DNA of 64,000 bases. It comes from Hansschlegelia plantiphila (GTDB taxonomy: Bacteria > Pseudomonadota > Alphaproteobacteria > Rhizobiales > Methylopilaceae). The position numbers and the translations under genes are program-made. The stretch is from positions 1-64,000 of the forward strand of contig NZ_BSFI01000019.1 in the NCBI RefSeq assembly GCF_027922265.1, in the 5' to 3' direction. How positions within the stretch are numbered: position 1 is the stretch's first letter; each line of letters begins with the position of its first letter. The notes under the pieces are model-generated. The model was given only the letters and a program-made list of their open reading frames with translations. It searched no databases and was not told the DNA's origin. This document shows, in pieces, positions 25,303 through 34,512 of this stretch.

Positions 25303-26378
25303 CTCGCCTCCGAATAGCGCGAGGAGAGCGGCGCCGCGGCGGTCTTGCCGACACGCGGAAAGATCTGTTCCGCGAACCGCCGCATCTCGGAGCGGAGCGG
25401 CTGGAACTGCAGCATGAAGAGCTCGACTCCGGCCCGGTGGAACGCATCGATGCGCTCGGCGACCTGGTCGTAGCTGCCGACGAGCCCGGCCGCGGTGCCT
25501 CCATTGGTTCCGACAAAGCTCTGCTTCGCCATCGTCTGGAACATCACGACCTTGGGGTCGGTGTTCGCCTTCTGGATCGCCTTGGCGGGCTTGTCCTGCT
25601 CGGCGAGTGCGATCAGCCGCCGGTGCTCGGCCTGAGCCTCCGCCTCGGTCTCTCGCGCGATCACGAAAGCCGCAAGGCCGAAGCGCAGCGGTTCGAAGCG
25701 TCTCGGCCGCGCGCTGACGTCGGCGATCAGCGCCTCGACCGCCCCCAGCGCCTGCCCGTTGATGAACCAGACGTCGCTGTGATCGGCGGCCAGCGCGCGC
25801 GCCGGCTCGGACTCCCCGCCGAGATAGATCCGCGGCCGCGGCCGGAAGCGGCCGGCGGGCGAAAGCTTGTAGCCGTCGATCGAGAAATAGGCGCCTCGAT
25901 GCCCGACCGTCTCGCCGCGCGTCAGCCGCTCGACGATCGACAGCCATTCCCGGCCATAGGCGTAGCGTTCGTCATGGTCGAGGAAGGGGAGGCCGGCCCG
26001 CTCAAATTCGGCGCGGTTCCAGGCGTTGACGAGGTTGATCGCGAAGCGCCCTCCGCTGATCTCCTCGATCTGCAGCGCCATCTTCGCGAGTACGACCGGG
26101 TGGTAGAGCGCGGGCTTGATCGCCGCGATGATCTCGATCCGGCTGGTCACCGCCGCGAGGGCCGCCGCGGCCGTCCAGGCTTCGAGCTGGTCGCGCTCCG
26201 CAAAGTGCGGATTGGCGGTGTGCTGCGCGACGAGCGTCGCTTCATAGCCGAGCGCCTCGGCTTCCAGAACCGTGGCGCGGTTGTGCGCCCAGGAGGCGTC
26301 GTAGGGTTCGAGGGGGTCCTGTGCGGCGGCGCGGGGACCATGCACCGGCGCCCATACGCCAAACCGGATCTTGGACAT
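25299..26378 (-). CDS. LLM class flavin-dependent monooxygenase, SfnG-like (dimethylsulfone/alkanesulfonate type)
   Basis: 359-residue luciferase-fold enzyme starting MSKIRFGVWAPVHG. It has the family blocks LVAQHTANPHFAERDQLEAW, ISGGRFAINLVNAWN and LGGESEPARALAA; SfnG and SsuD share this layout. The expected reaction is FMNH2/O2-dependent cleavage of a C-S bond, releasing sulfite or methanesulfinate. A GGAGG ribosome site precedes the ATG at 26378. Position next to an SsuABC-like transporter supports the sulfur role, but the substrate is not proven. Confidence 0.85.
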   Translation of the reverse strand: MSKIRFGVWAPVHGPRAAAQDPLEPYDASWAHNRATVLEAEALGYEATLVAQHTANPHFAERDQLEAWTAAAALAAVTSRIEIIAAIKPALYHPVVLAKMALQIEEISGGRFAINLVNAWNRAEFERAGLPFLDHDERYAYGREWLSIVERLTRGETVGHRGAYFSIDGYKLSPAGRFRPRPRIYLGGESEPARALAADHSDVWFINGQALGAVEALIADVSARPRRFEPLRFGLAAFVIARETEAEAQAEHRRLIALAEQDKPAKAIQKANTDPKVVMFQTMAKQSFVGTNGGTAAGLVGSYDQVAERIDAFHRAGVELFMLQFQPLRSEMRRFAEQIFPRVGKTAAAPLSSRYSEAR

Positions 26379-26443
26379 CTCACGCCTCCGACGAAATGTT
26401 CGCAGGTCCCCGTCCGCGACGGGATCCGAAATCCGGGGAACGC

Positions 26444-27799
26444 TCACTCGGCCGCCTGCGCGAGGCGCGCGGCCGGGTGGCGCGGATAGGGAAGGCCGAG
26501 GTTCTCTCGCAGGGTCCGCCCCTCGTATTCGCTGCGGAACAGGCCGCGCCGACGCAGCTCCGGAACCACGAGCTCGACGAAGTCGTCGAGCCCGCCGGGC
26601 AGGTGCGGCGGCATGACGTTGAAGCCGTCGGCGCCGCCGGCCTCGAAACGCTCCTGCAACTGATCGGCGATGTCCGCGGCGGAGCCGATGATCGTCCAGT
26701 GGCCGCGGGCTCCCGCGATCTTCTCGTAGAGGCCGCGGATGGTGAGGCCTTCACGCCGGGCGATCGCGAGCGAGAGCGCCTGCCGGCTCTTGTGCGAATT
26801 GGTCTCCGGCAGGTCAGGCACCGGACCGTCGACCGGATAGCCGGAGAGGTCGAAGCCCAGCATGCCGGAGAGCAGCGAGATGCCGACCGCGGGGTGGATC
26901 AGCGACTGGAGTTGGTCGAACTTGTCCTGCGCCTCCTGCCGCGTGCGCCCGACGAAAGCGGACACGCCGGGCAGGACCTTGACCGCGTCCGGATCGCGCC
27001 CGGCCTTCGCGGCGAGCGACTTGATGTCGGAATAGAACGAGACGGCCTCTTCGAGCGTCTGCTGGGCGGTGAACACCACCTCGGCGGTCTCAGCGGCGAG
27101 CTGCTTGCCGGGCCCCGACGAGCCGGCCTGCACGATCACCGGGCGTCCTTGCGGCGAACGCGCGGCGTTGAGCGGCCCGCGCACTTGGAAGTGCTCGCCC
27201 TGATGGTTGAGGATGTGGAGCTTCTCGGGGTCGAAGAACCGGCCTGACGCCTTGTCGCGCAGGAAGGCGTCGTCCTCCCAGCTCTCCCACAGCCCCGTGA
27301 CGACGTCGGCGAACTCGCGGGCGCGCTCGTAGCGCTTGCCGTGCTCAAGATGCTTGTCGCGGCTGAAGTTCAGGGCTTCCGCCTCGGTCGCGGAGGTCAC
27401 GAGGTTCCAGCCGGCGCGGCCGTTCGAGATGAGGTCGAGCGACGCGAACTTCCGAGCCACATGATAGGGCTCGTTGTAGGTGGTGGAGGCCGTGGCGATC
27501 AGCCCGATGCGCTCGGTCACCGCCGCGATTCCCGACAGCAGCGTCAGCGGCTCGAACTGCGCGACATAGCGCGCCGCGCGGCTCTGGGCGTCCAACGAGC
27601 CCTCGTGCATCGCGACCGTGTCGGCGAGAAAGACGGCGTCGAACTTCGCACGCTCGGCGGTGCGGGCGATCTCTACATAATGGCGGAAGTTCACGCCCGC
27701 GTCGGCCTGCGCCTCCGGATGCCTCCAGGCGGCGAGGTGGTGGCCCGCCGGGTGGAAGAACGCGTTCAGCTTCATCTGCTTCTGCGGCTTCGACGCCAT
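26444..27799 (-). CDS. LLM class flavin-dependent monooxygenase (NtaA/SnaA/DszA family)
   Basis: 451 residues, starting MASKPQKQMKLNAFFHPAGHH. Family blocks are ATASTTYNEPYHVARKFASLD, NGRAGWNLVTSATEAEALNF and HFQVRGPLNAARSPQGRPV. Members include dibenzothiophene sulfone monooxygenase, dimethylsulfide monooxygenase and nitrilotriacetate monooxygenase. It is the first gene of the leftward sulfonate-type operon, 65 bases before the SfnG-like gene, and is divergent from a second importer. The likely role is oxidative release of sulfur from an organic donor, with a partner flavin reductase elsewhere. Confidence 0.88.
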   Translation of the reverse strand: MASKPQKQMKLNAFFHPAGHHLAAWRHPEAQADAGVNFRHYVEIARTAERAKFDAVFLADTVAMHEGSLDAQSRAARYVAQFEPLTLLSGIAAVTERIGLIATASTTYNEPYHVARKFASLDLISNGRAGWNLVTSATEAEALNFSRDKHLEHGKRYERAREFADVVTGLWESWEDDAFLRDKASGRFFDPEKLHILNHQGEHFQVRGPLNAARSPQGRPVIVQAGSSGPGKQLAAETAEVVFTAQQTLEEAVSFYSDIKSLAAKAGRDPDAVKVLPGVSAFVGRTRQEAQDKFDQLQSLIHPAVGISLLSGMLGFDLSGYPVDGPVPDLPETNSHKSRQALSLAIARREGLTIRGLYEKIAGARGHWTIIGSAADIADQLQERFEAGGADGFNVMPPHLPGGLDDFVELVVPELRRRGLFRSEYEGRTLRENLGLPYPRHPAARLAQAAE

Positions 27800-27864
27800 T
27801 CGCTTTTCCTTCGCCGGCGCCGCGCTCGCTCCGTCGCGGGGCGCGCCGATTGCGTCGCCAGACC

Positions 27865-27906
27865 CAATTCCATTAATTGATAGATTTAGTTGACTTCAAA
27901 CGTCAA
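27865..27906. promoter_or_regulatory. Two dyads in the divergent organosulfur promoter region
   Basis: CAATT-CCATT-AATTG (27865-27879) and TTGAC-TTCAAAC-GTCAA (27890-27906) are adjacent inverted repeats in the AT-rich centre of the 167-base gap between the two divergent operons. They are suitable for a LysR-type or similar sulfur regulator, but none is encoded nearby. Confidence 0.35.
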
Positions 27907-27966
27907 GCCGTCCCACAAAAGGCCACGGCGCGCCCGACGAGGCGGCGGCGTTCATCGGAGGGTTTC

Positions 27967-28965
27967 ATGAGACTGGGCGCGCGCCTCGCCGGATCGCTGA
28001 TCGCGACGGCTCTCATCGGGATCTCGTCGTCCGCATGGGCGGAGGGGACGATCCGCATCGCCGAGCAGTACGGCATCGGCTACCTGCCGCTGCACGTCAT
28101 CCGCGACCAGAAGCTGATCGAGAAGCATGGCAAGGAGCTTGGGCTCGACATCCAGGTCGAGTGGGCGAAGTTCGGCGGCGGCGCGACGGTGAACGACGCC
28201 CTGCTGTCCGGCTCCGTCGATATCGCGGCGGCGGGCGTCGGCCCGACGCTGACGATCTGGGACCGGACGAAAGGCGGCGCCGACGTCAAGGGGATCGCCT
28301 CTCTCGGCTCGATGCCGTCCTATCTCGTCACCAACAAGGAGAACGTGAAGGCCCTCAAGGACTTCACAAAGGACGACAAGATCGCCCTGCCGTCGGTCGG
28401 CGTCTCCGTGCAGGCGCGGACGCTGCAGATCGCGGTCGAGAAGGAGTTCGGCGTCGGGAACCACAAGGCGCTCGACGACATCCAGGTGTCTCTCGCCCAT
28501 CCCGACGCGGTGGCCGCGCTGAACTCGGGCGCGATCACCGCGCATTTCACCACGCCGCCCTTCCAGTACCAGGAGCTGCAGAACCCCAAGAACCACAAGG
28601 TTCTCAGCTCCTATGACGTGCTCGGCGGCCCGGCGACGACGAACATCGCCTACGGGACGACGAAGTTCAGGACCGAGAATCCGAAAACCTACAAGGCCTT
28701 CTTCGAAGCGCTGAAGGAGGCGACGGACTGGATCAACGCCCACAAGGAAGAAGCGGTCGACACCTATATCCGCGTCGAGAAGTCGAAGCTCGACCGGGCC
28801 TTTCTGCTCTCGATCGTCACGAATCCGGAGATCGAGTTCAAGATCGCGCCCGAGCGCACGGAAGTCTACGCCGACTTCCTCGCCCGCACCGGAGCGATCA
28901 GAAACAAGCCGGCGAGCTGGAAGGACTACTTCTTCGAAGACGTCCAGGCGGTCGAAGGCAGCTGA
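27967..28965 (+). CDS. ABC transporter substrate-binding protein, NitT/TauT (NMT1) type
   Basis: 332 residues with a Sec signal peptide (MRLGARLAGSLIATALIGISSSAWA, cleavage near residue 25) and mature start EGTIRIAEQYGIGY. The VNDALLSGSVDIAAAGVGP block is characteristic of sulfonate/taurine/nitrate binding proteins. GGAGG lies 5 bases before the ATG at 27967, deciding this start over the upstream ATG at 27877. It is the first gene of a rightward importer and enzyme operon. Confidence 0.88.
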   Translation: MRLGARLAGSLIATALIGISSSAWAEGTIRIAEQYGIGYLPLHVIRDQKLIEKHGKELGLDIQVEWAKFGGGATVNDALLSGSVDIAAAGVGPTLTIWDRTKGGADVKGIASLGSMPSYLVTNKENVKALKDFTKDDKIALPSVGVSVQARTLQIAVEKEFGVGNHKALDDIQVSLAHPDAVAALNSGAITAHFTTPPFQYQELQNPKNHKVLSSYDVLGGPATTNIAYGTTKFRTENPKTYKAFFEALKEATDWINAHKEEAVDTYIRVEKSKLDRAFLLSIVTNPEIEFKIAPERTEVYADFLARTGAIRNKPASWKDYFFEDVQAVEGS

Positions 28966-28968
28966 GCG

Positions 28969-29793
28969 ATGGCCGGCGCCGTCTCCGGGAGCCCGACCGT
29001 CCTCGAGGCGCGCGGGCTGACCCTCGATTTCCCCGCCGCCCAGGGTTCGCTGCGCGCGGTCGACAACGTCAGCTTCACGATCCGCCAGGGCGAACGGCTG
29101 GTGCTGCTCGGCCCATCGGGATGCGGGAAGTCTTCGATCCTCAAGGCGGCCGCGGGGTTTCTCAGCCCGAGCGCCGGATCGATCGCCCTCCGCGGCCGGC
29201 CGATCACCGGGCCGGGGCCTGACCGCGTCGTCGTGTTCCAGGAGTTCGACCAGCTCCTGCCCTGGAAGACCGTGCGCGACAACGTCCTGTTCGGCCTCAA
29301 GCGCAAACCGGGGCTGTCGACGGCCGAGGCCCGCGACAAGGCGGACGCCGCGATCGAGCGGGTAGGCCTCGCCCGCGCGGCAAGCGCTTACCCCCACACG
29401 CTGTCCGGAGGCATGAAGCAGCGCGTCGCGATCGCCCGCGCGCTCGCCGCCGAGCCAGAGATCCTGCTGATGGACGAGCCGTTCGCGGCGCTCGACGCGC
29501 TGACGCGCGAGCGGCTGCAGGAGGAGCTCGTCGGCCTCGCCGAGACGCTCGGCTTTACCTTGCTGTTCGTCACGCACGCGATCGACGAGGCGATCCTGGT
29601 CGGATCGCGCCTGCACCTCCTCAGCGCGCATCCCGGACGGACGGTGGCCACCTTCGACGTGAGCGCCTTCGGGCCGGGGTCGTGGGGCTCGCAGGACTTC
29701 GAGCACGTCGCCGGTGAGGTCCACCGCATCCTGTTCGGCGGCGCGCTTCGCCGATCGGCGCGTCCGGTCCTTCAGGAAGCAACCTATGTCTGA
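28969..29793 (+). CDS. ABC transporter ATPase, TauB/SsuB-like
   Basis: 274 residues: Walker A GPSGCGKSS, Q-loop FQEFDQLLPW, signature LSGGMKQRVAIARAL, Walker B LLMDEPFAALD and switch VTHAIDEA, then about 50 extra C-terminal residues. It starts 3 bases after the binding-protein stop, and the next permease start overlaps its end by 8 bases. Confidence 0.92.
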   Translation: MAGAVSGSPTVLEARGLTLDFPAAQGSLRAVDNVSFTIRQGERLVLLGPSGCGKSSILKAAAGFLSPSAGSIALRGRPITGPGPDRVVVFQEFDQLLPWKTVRDNVLFGLKRKPGLSTAEARDKADAAIERVGLARAASAYPHTLSGGMKQRVAIARALAAEPEILLMDEPFAALDALTRERLQEELVGLAETLGFTLLFVTHAIDEAILVGSRLHLLSAHPGRTVATFDVSAFGPGSWGSQDFEHVAGEVHRILFGGALRRSARPVLQEATYV

Positions 29794-30637
29794 AATCTCC
29801 TACGGCCGTCACCTTGCTGCGGAGCGCCGGCCGGGCGTTCCCGGCCGGCGCGCGCGCTTGGCCGGCGCGCTGACCTCGCCCGCGACGCGGCGGCTCATCA
29901 TCCTGCTGTTGATCGCGATCCTCTGGGAGGTCGGCGCGCGGCTCCAGAACAACCCGATCATGCTGCCGAGCCTGAGCCAGACGGCGGCCGTCTTGTTCGA
30001 CGGCGAGACGGCGGCCGACCTGCTGGCCTCGTCCTTCGCTTCGCTCGCCGTGCTGCTCAAGGGCTATTCCATCGCCATCGGATGCGGGCTGGTTCTGGTG
30101 TCGATCGCGGTCGCAAACCGCTTCGCCCGCGACGTGCTGACGACGCTCACCGCCATGTTCAACCCGCTGCCGGCGATCGCCCTGCTGCCGCTCGCCATGC
30201 TGTGGTTCGGGATCGGCGAGAAGAGCCTCGTCTTCGTCCTCTCGTTCTCCGTGCTCTGGCCGTTCGCCGCGGCCGCGCTTGCGGGCTTCGAGACCGTGCC
30301 CGAGACGCTCCGGCTCGTCGGCCGAAATTACGGCTATCGCGGTCCGGCCTATGTGGCGCAGATCCTCATTCCCGCCGCGCTCCCGGCGCTGCTCACCGGC
30401 CTTCGCCTCGGCTGGGCCTTCGCGTGGCGCACGCTGATCGCGGCCGAGCTCGTCTTCGGAGTGACCGCGCGGCAGGGCGGGCTTGGCTGGTTCATCTTCC
30501 AGAACCGCAACGAGCTCCTGACCGACCGCGTCTTCGCCGGCCTCGCCGCCGTCATCGTCATCGGCCTGCTTGTCGACGCCCTCGTGTTCCGCTCGATCGA
30601 AGCCGCCACCGTCCGTCGTTGGGGGATGCAGAAGTGA
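29786..30637 (+). CDS. ABC transporter permease, TauC/SsuC-like
   Basis: 283-residue inner-membrane protein with six hydrophobic segments and the EAA-type loop RLVGRNYGYRGPAYVAQILIPAALP. ATG 29786 follows AGGAAG with good spacing and lies within the end of the ATPase gene, so translation is coupled. An upstream in-frame ATG at 29714 would add nonsense sequence. Confidence 0.9.
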   Translation: MSEISYGRHLAAERRPGVPGRRARLAGALTSPATRRLIILLLIAILWEVGARLQNNPIMLPSLSQTAAVLFDGETAADLLASSFASLAVLLKGYSIAIGCGLVLVSIAVANRFARDVLTTLTAMFNPLPAIALLPLAMLWFGIGEKSLVFVLSFSVLWPFAAAALAGFETVPETLRLVGRNYGYRGPAYVAQILIPAALPALLTGLRLGWAFAWRTLIAAELVFGVTARQGGLGWFIFQNRNELLTDRVFAGLAAVIVIGLLVDALVFRSIEAATVRRWGMQK

Positions 30638-31872
30638 CAAATCTCGCAAAGCGGAATGACGTCGTGAATATCGCTCTTCACCGTGACCCCGGCCTCGCCG
30701 GCGCCCCCTTCGACGAACTCCTGGCCTTCATCGCCGAAGGCGCCGCCGAGCGCGATCGGGAGCGGATCCACCCGTTCGAAATCTTTGACCGCATCCGTGA
30801 CGCGCGCCTCGGAGCCTATCGGCTGGCGAAGGAGGACGGCGGCGGCGGCGCGACGCTGCGCGAGACGCTCGCGCTCGTCATCCGGCTCGGCGCGGCCGAC
30901 CCGAACGTGGCGCACGCGCTCCGCAACCATATCGGCTTCGTGGAGCGCTTCGCGCGGCCGAAGCATTCGCCGCATCGCGAGAAGTGGGCGCGGCTCATCG
31001 CCAGCGGCGCGGTGGTCGGGCTCGCCAACACCGAGCTTTCGAGCGCGAAGGTCGGGGGCAGTCCGTTTGAGACGAAGCTCAGCTCCGACGGCGACGGTTG
31101 GCGGCTCGACGGGACGAAATACTATAGCACCGGCGCCCTCTACGCCGACCTGGTGATCGTCCGCGCCGCGGGGCCGGACGATCGTGCGCTTTGCGCGATC
31201 GTGCCGACCGACCGGAACGGCGTCGAACTCGTGGACGACTGGGACGGCGCGGGCCAGCGGCTCACCGGCTCCGGCACGACCCATTTCCGCAACGTGCGCG
31301 TCGAGCCTGACGAGGTCGTGTTCGACGGGCCGAACGTCGGCTACGGCGTGCCCTACACGAACACGCTGCCGCAACTGCTCGTCACCGGCGTCGTCGCCGG
31401 CATCCTGCGCAATGTGCTGAGCGACGCGAAGGCCCTGCTCGCGAGCCGCAAGGACCGGCATTTCTATTACGCCACGGCGACGTCCGCCGATGGCGATCCG
31501 TTGCTGCAGGAGATCATCGGGGAGATCTCGACCGCCGCCTTCGCGGCCGAGACGCTGGTGCTCGCCTCGGCTGACGCGCTCGACGAACTGGCGTACGTCC
31601 GCGACCGTGGCCTGCCGGACGAAGCGCTCGCGCAAGAGGCTGCGGCGAAGGCCGCCAAGACGAAGCTCATCGTCGACGAACTCACGCTGAAGAGCGCCAC
31701 GCGGCTGTTCGACGTGGGCGGCGCCTCCGCCACGAAGCGGTCGAAGAACCTTGACCGACACTGGCGCAACGCCCGGACGCTCGCCTCGCACAACCCCGCA
31801 GCGCTGAAGGCGCGGGCGCTCGGCGCCTACGAGCTCACCGGCGAGCCCCTGCCTTCGCAGGGCTTCTTCTGA
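30634..31872 (+). CDS. Acyl-CoA-dehydrogenase-fold monooxygenase (SfnB/DszC-like)
   Basis: 412 residues. The fold has VGLANTELSSAKVGG, WRLDGTKYYSTGALYADL and the C-terminal SKNLDRHWRNARTLASHNP, which resembles DszC/SfnB-type flavin monooxygenases rather than true acyl-CoA dehydrogenases. Such enzymes oxidise organosulfur compounds with reduced flavin. The GTG at 30634 overlaps the permease TGA by 4 bases, and GGGGGA 7 bases upstream is its ribosome site. It is in one operon with the taurine-type transporter. Confidence 0.82.
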   Translation: MTNLAKRNDVVNIALHRDPGLAGAPFDELLAFIAEGAAERDRERIHPFEIFDRIRDARLGAYRLAKEDGGGGATLRETLALVIRLGAADPNVAHALRNHIGFVERFARPKHSPHREKWARLIASGAVVGLANTELSSAKVGGSPFETKLSSDGDGWRLDGTKYYSTGALYADLVIVRAAGPDDRALCAIVPTDRNGVELVDDWDGAGQRLTGSGTTHFRNVRVEPDEVVFDGPNVGYGVPYTNTLPQLLVTGVVAGILRNVLSDAKALLASRKDRHFYYATATSADGDPLLQEIIGEISTAAFAAETLVLASADALDELAYVRDRGLPDEALAQEAAAKAAKTKLIVDELTLKSATRLFDVGGASATKRSKNLDRHWRNARTLASHNPAALKARALGAYELTGEPLPSQGFF

Positions 31873-31921
31873 ACGGCGAGCCTTTGCCTCTTCCTTCCAC
31901 CGAACCCGCACGAGACGATCA

Positions 31922-33583
31922 ATGATCGCCCGAACCTTCCGCGCCCCTTCCGTCGCCGCTCGCGCCATGCTCCACTTGCCGCTCCTGGGCATCGGCTTGC
32001 TTTGCGCCGCTGCGCCGCTCACGAAGGCGCATGCGGAGGACGGCGGGCCGCGATCCGGCGGCGAACTGACCTTCGGCGTCACGACCGAGCCGGTCTGCTT
32101 CAATCCGCAGCGGTCCGAGCAACAGAACTCGTTCATCCTCATCCGCAACTTCGTCGACTCGCTGATCGCGAAGAACGCGGACGGGCGCTTCCTGCCCTGG
32201 CTCGCTACGGAATGGACGGTTTCGCCGGACGGCAAGACCTATGACTTCAAGCTGCGCAAGGACGTGACCTTCCACGACGGCGAGAGGCTCGACGCCGAAG
32301 CGGTCAAGTTCAACCTCGACTTCGTGAAGGACCCGGCGAACACCAACTCCGCCGGCCAGCTTCTCCAGTTCTATGAGAAGTCAGAGGTCGTCTCGCCCAC
32401 CGAGATCCGCATCACCCTCACGAAGCCCGACTCCGCTCTGCTGGAATCGCTCGCCAGCATCCGGCTCGGCATCCTGTCGCCCAAGGCGCTCAAGTCCGGC
32501 GACCGGCTGTGCTCCGGCGGCCCGGCGCTCGCCGGCAGCGGCCCCTTCCTGTTCCAGAGCTACACCCGCGGGCAGTCGATCTCGCTCGTCCGCAACGAGC
32601 GCTATGGCTGGGCGCCGGGCTATGCGGCGCATCAGGGGCCAGCCTATCTCGACAAGGCGACCATCCGCTTCCTGCCGGAATATTCCGTCCGCGCCGGCGC
32701 GCTGTCTTCCGGGCAGGTCGACGTGATCGAGGGCGTGCAGCCGACCGACATCGCGCTCTTCAAGGACCAGCCGGGCTTCCAGCTTCTCGTCGGCCCGTCC
32801 GGGGCGCAGACCTCGTTCACGCTCAACATCAACTACACGATCCCGCCGGCGACGGATGTGCGGGTCCGGCAGGCGCTGCGTGACGGCGCGGACATCGACG
32901 GTCTGGTCAACGCCGTCTATCTCGGCGCCGTGCGGCGGGCCTGGTCGAACATCGCGCCCGACAACCCATTCTATAACAGGGCTCTTGAAGGCAGCTGGGG
33001 CAACGACGTCGCAAAGGCGAACGCGCTGCTCGACGAGGCCGGCTGGACCGGTCGCGATTCCGAGGGCTTCCGCACCAAGGACGGCCAGCGGCTGTCGATC
33101 GAGGTCGGCTATCCGCAGCCCTTCGTGCGCGACAACCGCGACGTGCTCATCCAGGGCGTTCAGGCGCAGCTGCGCAAGAATCTCGGCTTCGACCTGAAGC
33201 TCAGGCTCATCACCGGGGGCGAGTGGGCGCAGCAGAAGGCGAATGGGAGCTGGACGATCTACCCCAACACCTATCTGCCGGCCGACGCCGCGCAGGAGCT
33301 GCAGGGCAACATTGGCGAGAAGGGCTTCATCCAGGCCGTCGCCGACAAGGGCGACAAGGAGTTGTTTTCGCTCATCAACCAGGCGCTTTCCGCGACCGAC
33401 GTCGAGGCGAAGAAGCAGTTCGTGGACGCTGCGCAGAAACGCGCCGTGGACTTGGCCTTCATCGTCCCGCTGTTTTCAGCGAACTATCAGCTCGCGGCGA
33501 AGGACAATGTGCGCGGACTCTCCTTCGAGGCGCAGCTCGACTCGCCGGCGAGCCTGCACGACGTGTGGCTCGCCGAGCAATGA
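31922..33583 (+). CDS. ABC transporter substrate-binding protein, family 5 (peptide/nickel type)
   Basis: 553 residues with a Sec signal peptide ending near residue 38 (THAHA-like: TKAHAEDGG). Family 5 blocks are RSGGELTFGVTTEP, FHDGERLDAEAVKFNLD and DVRVRQALRDGADIDGLV. The ATG at 31922 lies 49 bases after the monooxygenase stop. It is the first gene of a four-gene importer; in this context the ligand may be an organosulfur compound rather than a peptide (inference). Confidence 0.88.
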   Translation: MIARTFRAPSVAARAMLHLPLLGIGLLCAAAPLTKAHAEDGGPRSGGELTFGVTTEPVCFNPQRSEQQNSFILIRNFVDSLIAKNADGRFLPWLATEWTVSPDGKTYDFKLRKDVTFHDGERLDAEAVKFNLDFVKDPANTNSAGQLLQFYEKSEVVSPTEIRITLTKPDSALLESLASIRLGILSPKALKSGDRLCSGGPALAGSGPFLFQSYTRGQSISLVRNERYGWAPGYAAHQGPAYLDKATIRFLPEYSVRAGALSSGQVDVIEGVQPTDIALFKDQPGFQLLVGPSGAQTSFTLNINYTIPPATDVRVRQALRDGADIDGLVNAVYLGAVRRAWSNIAPDNPFYNRALEGSWGNDVAKANALLDEAGWTGRDSEGFRTKDGQRLSIEVGYPQPFVRDNRDVLIQGVQAQLRKNLGFDLKLRLITGGEWAQQKANGSWTIYPNTYLPADAAQELQGNIGEKGFIQAVADKGDKELFSLINQALSATDVEAKKQFVDAAQKRAVDLAFIVPLFSANYQLAAKDNVRGLSFEAQLDSPASLHDVWLAEQ

Positions 33584-34512
33584 TCTTCGGTCCGCTCGGG
33601 CGCCGCATCCTCTCCCGGCTCGGGACCAGCCTCGTGGTGGCGTGGGGAAGCGTCACCGCCGCCTTTCTTGCGCTCCATGCGCTGCCCGGCCGGATCGAGG
33701 ACATTCTGGCCGGCGACCTCGACTATCCCGGCCTGCGGGAGGCGATCGCCGCGGAGTGGGGGCTCGGGCGGAGCCTTCCCGAACAATATCTCGACTTCGT
33801 CGCGCGCATCGCTTCGGGCGACTTCGGCGTCTCCTATGTGCTGCGCCAGCCGGTCGCGCAGATCGTGGGTTCGCAGATCCTCCCCACGGTGCAGCTCGCA
33901 ACGACCGCCGGCGCGCTCGCGCTCGCGCTCGCCGTGCTGGCGGCCACGTTGACGGCCGGGCGCGGAGGGGCGGCGCGCTCCGTCGCCTCGACCATCGAGC
34001 TGACCTGCGCCTCCGCGCCGGTGTTCTGGATCGGCATCCTGCTGCTGATGGCCTTCTCCTTCTCTCTGCGCTGGTTCCCGGTCTCCGGCGCAGGAGGGTG
34101 GAAGGCGCTTGTCCTGCCCTCGGCGGCTCTCGCCCTGCCGACCGCGGGACTGCTGGCGCAGGTGCTGCGCGAGGCGATGGAGAAGACCCTCGAACAGCCC
34201 TTCATCGTCACCGTCCGCGCGCGGGGCCTCGGCGAAGGGCTGATCCGCCTGCGCCATGTGCTGCGCCACGCCGCGCTGCCGGCCGTGACGCTCGGCGGCT
34301 GGCTGATCGGTGGCCTGCTCGGCGGCGCGGTCATCACGGAGAAGGTGTTCGGCCGTCCCGGCCTCGGCACGGTGACGCTGAACGCCGTGCTTACCCATGA
34401 CGTGCCGGTGGTGCTCGCGGTCGTGCTGCTCGCCGCCTTCATACACGTGGCGGCCTCGACCCTTCTCGACATCGTGTATGTCGTCATCGATCCGAGGCTG
34501 AAGGCGCAATGA
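33580..34512 (+). CDS. ABC transporter permease, DppB-like
   Basis: 310-residue inner-membrane permease. It begins MIFGPLGRRILSRLGTSLVV and carries the EAA loop REAMEKTLEQPFIVTVRARGL and GGAVITEKVFGRPGLG, both typical of DppB/OppB. The start overlaps the binding-protein stop by 4 bases. Confidence 0.92.
   Translation: MIFGPLGRRILSRLGTSLVVAWGSVTAAFLALHALPGRIEDILAGDLDYPGLREAIAAEWGLGRSLPEQYLDFVARIASGDFGVSYVLRQPVAQIVGSQILPTVQLATTAGALALALAVLAATLTAGRGGAARSVASTIELTCASAPVFWIGILLLMAFSFSLRWFPVSGAGGWKALVLPSAALALPTAGLLAQVLREAMEKTLEQPFIVTVRARGLGEGLIRLRHVLRHAALPAVTLGGWLIGGLLGGAVITEKVFGRPGLGTVTLNAVLTHDVPVVLAVVLLAAFIHVAASTLLDIVYVVIDPRLKAQ

Noticed and set aside
24430..25947. Longer permease start upstream of 25302
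   Set aside because: The extra 215 codons are antisense-like nonsense overlapping the SfnG-like gene in another frame; the ATG at 25302 has the usual 4-base overlap.
27800..27966. Search for a sigma-54 promoter before the SfnG-like operon, as in Pseudomonas sfnFG
   Set aside because: No GG-N10-GC element with matching flanks was found on either strand.
27952..29724. 590-codon open frame on the minus strand
   Set aside because: It is antisense to the NitT/TauT binding protein and ATPase genes and has shadow-like composition.
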